From NCBI RefSeq assembly GCF_032854445.1, contig NC_088306.1, positions 3,530,373-3,594,372 of the forward strand: a DNA stretch of 64,000 nt, given 5' to 3'. Of this stretch, positions 56,778 through 64,000 are shown one piece after another. The notes beneath the pieces were generated by a model. It saw only the letters and a program-made list of their open reading frames with translations. It was not told the DNA's origin and did no database searches. Position numbers and translations under genes: made by a program. This DNA is from Liolophura sinensis. Its lineage: Eukaryota > Mollusca > Polyplacophora > Chitonida > Chitonidae. Positions within the stretch are counted from its first letter, which is position 1. Every line of letters begins with the position of its first letter.

Positions 56778-56932
56778 GTGGGAACGTCTTCCAGTAACCT
56801 GCGGATGGTCGTGGGTTTCCCCTGGGCTCTGCCCGGTTTCCTCCCACCATAATGTTGGCTGCCGTCGTATAAGTGAAATATTCTTCAGTACGTTGTAAAG
56901 CACTAATCAAATAAATAAATAAATAAATTCAT
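56778..56932 (+). repeat. SINE, central and tail part
   Basis: cacgtgggaacgtcttccagtaacctgcggatggtcgtgggtttcccctgggctctgcccggtttcctcccaccataatgttggctgccgtcgtataagtgaaatattcttcagtacg and (aaat)n. Confidence 0.93.
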
Positions 56933-57024
56933 ACAAACATATCAAAACTGTTGAACATACTGCGGTGACAGTGAGTACAAGCTGTTCCCTATACCAAAGC
57001 ACACATATATCAAAACATTTCAAT

Positions 57025-57265
57025 ATATGTTTGTACAAATGTGTCAGAATTTTGCCCCCTATGCTCGGGAAATCCATCTTCATCAGGGCTTGAACAAATG
57101 TGTCAGAATTTTGTCCCATATACTCGGGAAATCCATCTTCACCAGGGTTTGTACAAACGTGTCAGAGTTTTGTCCTATATGCTCGGGAAATCCATCTTCA
57201 CCAGGGTTTGTACAAATGTCAGAATTTTGTCCCATACGGTCGGGAAATCCATTTTCACCAGACAC
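57025..57265. repeat. 59-bp minisatellite, four copies
   Basis: Unit: tttgtacaaatgtgtcagaa, ttttgtcccatatactcggg, aaatccatcttcaccaggg. The last copy is shortened by loss of tg in tgtgtcag. Confidence 0.92.
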
Positions 57266-57387
57266 TGGACAGTCCTCCTGACTGAAAGCCGCAGCCTAAA
57301 GAGACCATGTGACCACGTCAGTCAGACGCCAATCAGATGGGGCAAAACAACGACTTGGACGAATGAAAATCCAGACAGGCGTCTGCT

Positions 57388-57602
57388 AATATTTATTTAT
57401 TTCGTTGATGTTTTACGCCGTACTCAAGAATATTTCACTTATACGGCAGGGACCAACATTATGGTGAGAGGAAATCGAGCAGAACCCGGGAGAACCCAAG
57501 ACCATACGCAGGCGGTCTCACATCGACCCGCATCGTTGAGAGGCTACTGGTCATTGCGCCACGCTGCCTTGCTAAACCTCTCGGTCACGGTGGTCCCACC
57601 TC
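57388..57602 (-). repeat. SINE, near full length, shortened centre
   Basis: ttgatgttttacgccgtactcaagaatatttcacttatacggcaggg, gcattatggtgagaggaaatcgagcagaaccc, then the inverted head gagaggctactggtcattgcgccacgctgccttgctaaacctctcggtcacggtgg. Confidence 0.88.
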
Positions 57603-57689
57603 TGCTAATAGAGTATAAAACTTACAAAATTCAGGATCGATTGATTGAACTGATTGACTGGTTGACTAACTGATTGGTTGATGTTTTTG

Positions 57690-57910
57690 AGGCGATGCAC
57701 TTGACCTAGTACGGAGGTTTATAACACCTGGGGCCACTTTCAAAAAGATTCGTAATTGTAAGATATCGCTTACATGCGACAATGGTACGTTAATAGTGAC
57801 GTACAAAATTCGTAGGACAAATGTACAAAAAAAAATGTCGCTTTGTGAAAGTGGCCCCTGGTCTGGCACGGAGGTTTACAACACCTGACCTAGCACGGAG
57901 GGTTGCTCCG
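57690..57910. repeat. 27-bp direct repeat split by a MITE
   Basis: cctagtacggaggtttataacacctg before, and ctggcacggaggtttacaacacctgacctagcacggagg after the MITE, show a short tandem array into which the MITE has inserted. Confidence 0.75.
57730..57858. mobile_element. 129-bp MITE
   Basis: Terminal inverted repeats ggggccactttcaaaaag (57730-57747) and ctttgtgaaagtggcccc (57841-57858) match at 17 of 18 positions. There is no coding capacity. The ggggccactttca / tgaaagtggcccc ends are the hallmark of a small non-autonomous DNA transposon. Confidence 0.8.
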
Positions 57911-58015
57911 AGCATGATGGTTACCTCCACTCATATGTCTAACTGCTGTGATGTAAGTCAAAAATGTGGCTTAAAATGACACACACAATAATAAATAATA
58001 TTTCATTGTTTCCAG

Positions 58016-61000
58016 GTAAGATGTGGAAATCAGGCCTGGTTACTCTCCTCGCCCTGGCGGTCTCCTGTAATTGCTTACAGTATGTGAGGAGACAAACGTT
58101 TAAGTCGGAAGACGGAGTTTCCGGGAGGACATCGCTGAAGATTGACGTCCAAATTCCGGTAAGTCGCTGTTAGACTTCGTCCGTCCGTTCACACATGTTT
58201 AAATTATTAGAGCTTATCTATGTTCATTTCCACATACAGATGATTTGATGAGTGTGCAATCGGGGATGCGGAGAAAACCCTGTTGAGCTGGGCCAAAGCT
58301 ATAGGAAACTGGCCGACACTTAAGCCAGTGGGAAATATTCCCCGCCCTATGCGGTTCAGGTCCAAACTGTACAGTCTATTGTCCAGTTCTGCCTTTTTTC
58401 ATCAAACTAATACTGTTGGTATTTACAAGAGTTCATTGTCCAGTCCGACTTGGACCCGAATTGCCATTGCACAGGGAGAGATACCCCATTGTCCAAATCA
58501 CGATCTAAGATATGAAGTTAGAAAGCAGTTATATTTAAAACAATATACAGACTTTGGTCCAGCATTGATGTTTAAGACAGTGATGTGCATCCAAGTATAT
58601 AGCGTAATTATGTTACATATATATCACAATATACTGAATGGCGAGAAGCTATTCAAGCATGACGAATATGCCAAATTTTTAACACGAAAGTTGATTTTAA
58701 CTGTTACGATCCCTCACACTAAATACAAACTGCTCTCAGATGTGACCTCGGGGTAAGCTGGTTATCTGATTAAATCAATGACGTAGATTTTAATAACTGT
58801 CCAGACTTTATATCTCAACATATACTTTAAATATATCCACACAAATACAGTAGTTAGAAGGTCTTCCAGCAGCCAGGGCTCTGTCCGGTTTCCTCCCACC
58901 ATAATGCTGGCCCAAGTTGTATAAGTGAAATATTCTTGAATACGGTGTACAACGTAATAAATAAATAAACAAATACAGTACTCCATTCCTAAAGGTCATG
59001 AAATAAAACAGGCGGAACATTGCTTATATCAGAAAATCTGATGCGCCCTGAAGGAGAATTAACTTAAATTAACCTCACTCCACAGATTGTCATTCGGTAC
59101 CTTCAAATACATAAGCACCAGACTTCTCTAGAAGTCGACACAGTCAGCAGGTTCAGAACATTCTATAACTTTACGCACAAAGGGTACCAGTGTGATAAAC
59201 CTCATGGGGTATTCACACAACTAGAACAGTCGTTAGCTGCCAAGACCACACTGAAGAGATGAAATAAACATTACTGTATGCACACTTCGTAATATTTCGT
59301 AGAGAATTAAATAAACCTATAGATATATAACGTCAGACTGATTTCATTTATGTGATTGAATTTTGTTTCACATTGTACTCAAGAATGTTTCTCTCCAACG
59401 ATCGACGGCAACAAATGGGTAGAAGAAACCTAGAGTGCCCGAAGTAAACCTACTCAAGATTTCGGTATTTCCGTAGGCACCACAGTCATGCAATGCATGA
59501 TAGGACAATCCGTCAAGGCTTGTCGATCTGACATGTCTCCGCTGTCAGGCCACACATGGATCTCCCAGTCGCGTGATGTTGAGAGCTGTAGCCATGTGCG
59601 CTGAATGATATTACCCAACACTTCACGGATGTATAATATTGACATCACAGCCAGAAACAAATCTCATCTCGCGGAATTCTGTTTTCCTCCGCTTTCTTTG
59701 CCTGATGCTGGTTAATTCGATGCAGATTCAGGCTAGATACCTTGATTCCCTACACTGCATGTACTGTACTGAACTCAAGCCAGATACCTGATTCGCTACA
59801 CTGTAAGCACTGCACACTCAGGCTAGATACCTTGATTCGCTACAATGCATGTACTGCACTGAACTCAAGCCAGGTAGCTGTTTTCCTAGAGTGTATGCAT
59901 TTACAGCTTATCTATGTTCATTACTACATACAAATGATTTGGTACATTACACTAAACAGATAGCAAGATGGACTAAATTTTAGTTTTTGTCTCAATCCAG
60001 CATTTCTTTAACCATCCTGTGAGCTGTTTCAATGAGGATGTGAGGGATATTAGTAGATAAACCAGTTGCACCTAACATTGCCAAAATTAGAGTTGCCAAA
60101 CAATCCACCGTCCTTCTGCCAGCTTTACTCTGAAATTCAGGGGGCGACTGAGATGCCAAAAATTGACAGAATTCATTCCCCTTTTCAACGTCATTTGACA
60201 CGTTTTAGCCATTGACAGCAAGAGGAGGAATAGGCGGTTTTGCTTTCGATCCTAGTAGAGATTTCATTATCAACCAGTATGTTTTTGTATCCATCTGGGG
60301 GTTGGAGAGTTTACCTTTTAAACATGTGGAGTAACGCAGTATTGCTTGACGTTTAACATTATTCTAGATATATAGTATCGAAACGTATCCCCATCGGACT
60401 TATTCCGTTTGTATTGTTTGAAACAACGACTCCTCACTCGTATCTTGCACCGAACATTGTTGGTCATTAAAGGCTTGTCACGTGGTCTAATAGTGACTTT
60501 CTTATTCGGAATACATTCTTTGCAGCATGAAAAAAAAACAAACTGTTCCAGACAAATTAATTTGTCATTAACATGAGAGAAAATATTACCAACGGCATCA
60601 AATGGTGTAACAGAGATAAGATTGCGCAGACCATACAAATCGGCACATTTGAAGTCCCACACATCTTACAAAAAGCCTTTGGTTTAACGTTACATAAGAT
60701 GTTTACGGTACAATAAATAGTACAATGGTCGAGATTAGCCATTAGTGAGGCAACTCCGTAGTCAATTACATAACCAATGCAATCGGTTATAATTAAGTCC
60801 AATACATAAGCAGCATTATCACTATATCGAGTGGGTTAATTAATTAGTTGAAAAAGATGTTTCCCAGCTACCATATCATAAAGGCTCATTGTCAATTCGC
60901 TCATATCGTGGTATTTTTCCCAGTGTAGACATCTATCATTAAAATCACCCATTATTAACATGACATCGGGATTTTCTGTTTAGACCGAAGTTAAATTTTC

Positions 61001-62203
61001 CGCCAGATTAACTTAAAAAAAGCTCACGTATATGAGCCGGCTGGTTAGGTGGGCGGTAACATGATGCAATCAGCACGCTTTTGTTATTCTGTTCCACCAT
61101 TATCCATATTATCTCATTGCCATTCTCTAAATCCTTAGGTCTAGTAACATTAAAAGATTCCTTGCAATAAATTGCCACCCCTCCTCCATATCTGTCTCTG
61201 TCCTTTCTTTCTAAACAATACCCATCTAGATTAACAGTATCATCAGGAATATCAGTATTACTCTTAACACCATAAATGATAAAAGAGTTCGAACTGGAAA
61301 CTCCCCTATTGATATAAAGGTCCAACATATATTGAACTACCCCTTCTCGTGACAACTTTACTTTTCATTCCATTGTACCTTTGTAACCAGTGTGTGGAAC
61401 ATCCGGTTGGCCTAATTGCAATTATACTGCTTATGATTGATCAATTGCATGTTCTTGACTGACAGTTCGGAAAGGCTCTGTTCCATAATTGTTCAAAATA
61501 TGTCTCCTGGTTCCATGGCGCTTACTGTTTTTCATCCCCTTCCTATAGGCTGAAAATCTGAAATAAAGTTATATTGTTATTATAAGTATTTGCAAACCAT
61601 GCTCTGTTACACTCATATGCAAAGTTCTAGTGTCCATCAATCAAAGTATCGATCAGTACGTTAATCATGTAATATGACAAATCATCACAACTTACATGAT
61701 TTTATATACTGCTTTAGACCCATAGTCGTACAAGGGCTCAATGATAACAGTTACATTTGCGTGATGATGTCTCGATGTCGTTATGACATGATTTTGTTTC
61801 TGTTTCGCCGCAGGGTAAGATCCAGTGGAAATCCGACAGTTCCAACACCCTACAGTTCCGTGTAACATCACGTGCCACAGAACCGCAAGAATTGGACAAC
61901 GTGCGAGTCTCCCTTGATAGCAGCGCCGATACTGTTCTTCTCACAGTGAAGTCTGTTCAGAAACAACCGTCATTCGCTGCTCACGGGGCCGTGAACGGAG
62001 CGATTGGTCTATACGTGACGTCACTTCCGCTGATAGCCACTGTGCTTATCACCACGATGTGGCCGTCAGGTTCCGGTGGGAGATGGGGTAATGTTGTGGC
62101 ATTGTTGTTAATCTGGCTGGTCCGCGATCCTGGCGGATCCCTGGTGGACACAAGGCTACTGGTGGACAAAGATGCCGCTGTAACCGTCCTTGTTCCAGAG
62201 TGA
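58016..62203 (+). CDS. Candidate secreted protein gene
   Basis: First exon 58016-58158: acceptor tttcattgtttccag, then ATG at 58021 encoding a signal peptide (MWKSGLVTLLALAVSCNC), and after 46 codons a consensus donor (CCG|GTAAGT, phase 0). A second exon starts at 61814 after cgccgcag, is in phase 0, and stays open for 129 codons to TGA 62201. Alternatively it ends at a donor at 62200 (CCAGA|GTGAGC). The joined product is about 175 residues. It has a Ser/Thr-rich, beta-strand-like central part (residues about 47-100) and a hydrophobic stretch (about 120-160). Intermediate exons in the 3.65-kb intron cannot be excluded. I recognise no family. The intron hosts a SINE and an antisense retrotransposon relic. 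Confidence 0.5.
58855..58978 (+). repeat. SINE, shortened centre and tail
   Basis: gaaggtcttccagcagccagggctctgtccggtttcctcccaccataatgctggcccaagttgtataagtgaaatattcttgaatacggtgtacaacg then (aaat)n. The gcggatggtcgtgggtttcc block is missing. Confidence 0.88.
59345..59450 (-). repeat. Degenerate SINE fragment
   Basis: tgattgaattttgtttcacattgtactcaagaatgtttctctccaacgatcgacggcaac resembles the inverse 3' end, with many changes. Confidence 0.55.
59740..59900. repeat. About 53-75-bp imperfect direct repeat
   Basis: gataccttgattc.ctacactgcatgtactgtactgaactcaagccagatacctg, and related copies at 59788 and 59825, make three uneven tandem copies. Confidence 0.7.
59970..61370 (-). mobile_element. Non-LTR retrotransposon relic (endonuclease and start of reverse transcriptase)
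   Basis: Minus-strand fragments run in order from 61355 downward. The apurinic endonuclease shows GGGVAIYCKESFNV, E-I-I-W-I-M-V-E, LIASCYRPPN and then G-D-F-N (MIMGDFNDR), VLDLIITD and LDHCTIY. The linker and pre-reverse-transcriptase region follow (VWDFKCADLYGLRN-like, CIPNKKVTIRPRDKPLMTNN, R-C-F-K-Q-Y-K-R-N-K). The pattern is of the CR1/jockey-like APE class. Stops and shifts interrupt it repeatedly, and the reverse-transcriptase core is absent. The last part (60201-59992) has no recognisable domain. It is antisense to, and inside the intron of, the candidate secreted-protein gene. Confidence 0.83.
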
Positions 62204-62620
62204 GCATAACTACTTATTTTAATTATTGTATTTCACTTAATGGTTAGCTTTCTTCCAGTAACACATTTTGCTTGATTTTGATTGGTGCATCAGGACCAAT
62301 TAGACATTTATGTGAAGTTTGATACATTTCTTATCTGCATTTTTTGCAGGGAATGCCTGTTCAGTGAAATGACACTTTCTCCCAACAGGGCCTAAAATCT
62401 CTTTTAACAATCAGCTATTTTCAGTTATCTGTAAAATTACTCACTTACGCGCTTATCAAAATTGCATTTCCTCAGTGACACGTAACGCCCCATGCGCTAT
62501 TCATATCGATATGTCGAATGTCCATATTTTAAAGATAATGCAGTTAGAGTACCTTCTCAATACATAATGTTAATATACTCTGTAGGCTTCTTTCCACGAG
62601 CGAGACTGCATGTTAAAGCC
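62204..62620. other. Non-coding sequence
   Basis: No gene recognised between the candidate secreted-protein exon and the CRE pair. Confidence 0.4.
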
Positions 62621-62625
62621 ATGGG

Positions 62626-62645
62626 TGACGTCATGGGTGACGTCA
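62626..62645. promoter_or_regulatory. Two perfect CRE palindromes, 12 bp apart
   Basis: TGACGTCA at 62626-62633 and again at 62638-62645, part of a duplicated catgggtgacgtcatgggtg segment. This is the full CREB/ATF consensus twice, centred 12 bp apart. No transcription start is identified nearby. Confidence 0.5.
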
Positions 62646-62677
62646 TGATGAGGCCATGGGCGACATGCGGTGTATAT

Positions 62678-62828
62678 TTATTTATTTATTTATTTCATTG
62701 GTGTTTTACGCCATATTCAAGAATATTTTAGATACGACGGCGGCCAGCATAATGGTGGGAGGAAACCGGGCACAGCCCAGGGGAAACCCACGACCATCCT
62801 CAGGTTGCTGGCAGACCTTCTTACTTAC
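62678..62828 (-). repeat. SINE, tail and central part
   Basis: (ttta)n, cattggtgttttacgccatattcaagaatattt, gacggcggccagcataatggtgggaggaaaccgggcacagccc, gggaaacccacgaccatcctcaggttgctggcagaccttc. Confidence 0.92.
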
Positions 62829-63277
62829 CGCAGTGCTGTGTATAGGCAGCAAGCTAAAAGAAGTATACTTTGGTGTTATTCAGCGGTTGTGTAGAATAGG
62901 TAATGTGGAACATTAAGATGTGAGTCATACAGAGCTCGCGAAAAATGCAAAGACAAATCTGAGCGCAACGGCCTATAAACTAAAAAAAATCCCATTGCGA
63001 CAACACGTCGCAGTTCACTCTAACTGCACCATAACACCCCACAGCCATCGCGACCTTTGTTAACGCCCTCGAAGTGCACGTGACCTACAACAGTGTCACA
63101 CGTCCCGAAGCTGTGTGACGTGCTGTTATCCTTACAATCTACACATTTATGATCAATACGTGCGGTTGTGTATTTATCATAACGCAAAATAAGACGGCTG
63201 TAGAAACTTCGCAAGTCAATGAAGAACCGTTACCAGCACAATGGGCGACTCCAGTCCAAGCCGTGTCTTCTGGTAAT
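62829..63277. other. Non-coding sequence
   Basis: No gene or repeat recognised. Confidence 0.4.
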
Positions 63278-63590
63278 GTTCCACTTATACGGCATGGTGA
63301 GAGAAGGAAACTGGAGTGCTACCGACCCTTGGCAAGTTACTGACGAACTTTTCTCTCATGTGACTTGCAGATGTGCACACAATATTGGTGTCGTTTTCAA
63401 CAAAGGCTAGACAGAGCAGGAAAAAGCACATGACCGTCAGTCACTGCGTATTATAAACTCCCACAAGTGATGAGAGAGAGGCAGTGTACAAATTTCATGT
63501 CCAAGACCGGTTTTGAACCCACGTCTGGTATTTAACATCGATTGATAGTCAGTGCCTCTAACCACTAGACAACAGCCACACAAAAAATTT
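63278..63590 (-). repeat. Chimeric SINE: shared body, different tRNA head
   Basis: The plus strand shows the familiar inverse centre (ttccacttatacggcatggtgagagaaggaaac, gacccttggcaagttactgacgaac). The inverted head at 63500-63590 reads, on the minus strand, gttgtctagtggttagaggc, actgactatcaatc and box B-like gggttcaaaac. That is an Asp/Glu-type tRNA head, unlike the ggctcagttgcttagcgcgc head of other copies. Confidence 0.65.
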
Positions 63591-64000
63591 TTTCTACTGC
63601 GTTAGCATTTATAGACCTAAATATAAAGCAGAAATAACAATGAACACTATACTACAAAGCTTGGACCAGAATTCCTTTAGGCGGGAAACATTACAACCTT
63701 GGTTAGGTATATCATTGGATGAGCCGAGGAATGGGAACTTTGAGCAAATTATTTTGTTCCTGCGTGGAAGGTGGTGACGGACTCATCTGCTAAAGTCAGA
63801 TTTCATCCTAGGTACCCGCGCGTGTAGTCCAGAATGAATGGTCAAATGGTTGAATGATTATAGCCCAACGCTATTTCGGCAATATTGCGTGGCAAGAACG
63901 TGTTTAATCTTGGGGAAAGTAAATGGTTTCCAACGTGATAATAACAAGGTACAATCTGGATGTAGGATGCTCTACAACGTATGTCTTCCCAACAGGTAAA
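63591..64000. other. Non-coding sequence to window end
   Basis: No gene or repeat recognised. Confidence 0.4.

Overview
This window looks like nuclear DNA of a marine invertebrate, most likely a mollusc or another lophotrochozoan. Genes are sparse and split by introns with GT..AG junctions. C2H2 zinc-finger genes occur in local paralogous copies. More than twenty copies of one tRNA-derived SINE with a conserved central domain are present, a type I associate with molluscan genomes. About twenty unrelated minisatellite arrays are also present. There are no bacterial-style operons, rRNA genes or CRISPR arrays. The species call is inference, not proof.

Layout. 0-8 kb: a 34-bp minisatellite, a broken minus-strand zinc-finger pseudogene (about 1.1-1.9 kb), and a plus-strand zinc-finger gene (exons 2767-2878 and 3532-6359). 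That gene has 15 tandem 33-residue N-terminal repeats and 14 fingers. Beyond its stop codon the reading frame continues as a decayed relic of about ten more fingers. 8-16 kb: SINEs, a dead Tc1-type transposon with recognisable terminal inverted repeats (9351-10780), and 36- and 37-bp arrays. 16.9-20.1 kb: a second, paralogous zinc-finger gene in three exons, with 6 copies of the 33-residue repeat and 13 fingers, the last five nearly identical. 20.4-23.5 kb: a 34-bp array and non-coding sequence. 24.2-27.2 kb: a GC-rich, minus-strand relic of a Polinton/Maverick element, with chromodomain integrase, packaging ATPase and at least two further Polinton-type proteins, all frameshifted or interrupted. 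27-38 kb: mostly non-coding, with a long hairpin, a cluster of CRE-like motifs, SINE copies, a reverse-transcriptase fragment and one candidate membrane-protein exon. 38-52 kb: a succession of long minisatellites (31, 17, 74, 41, 91 and 69 bp units). 52-64 kb: little coding; a MITE, a candidate secreted-protein gene (exons 58016-58158 and 61814-about 62203) whose intron holds an antisense non-LTR retrotransposon relic, a pair of perfect CRE palindromes, and a chimeric SINE.

The most informative content is the zinc-finger family. Two intact paralogues and one pseudogene share their exon plan (phase-1 intron before the repeat exon) and a tandemly amplified N-terminal module. Each module carries F/C-K-E/D-E, a match to the SUMO-acceptor consensus in its F form, so copy number appears to vary both at the N-terminal module and at the finger array. 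Apart from these two genes and two or three single-exon candidates, most open frames here are by-products of tandem repeats whose unit length is a multiple of three or that simply lack stop codons.
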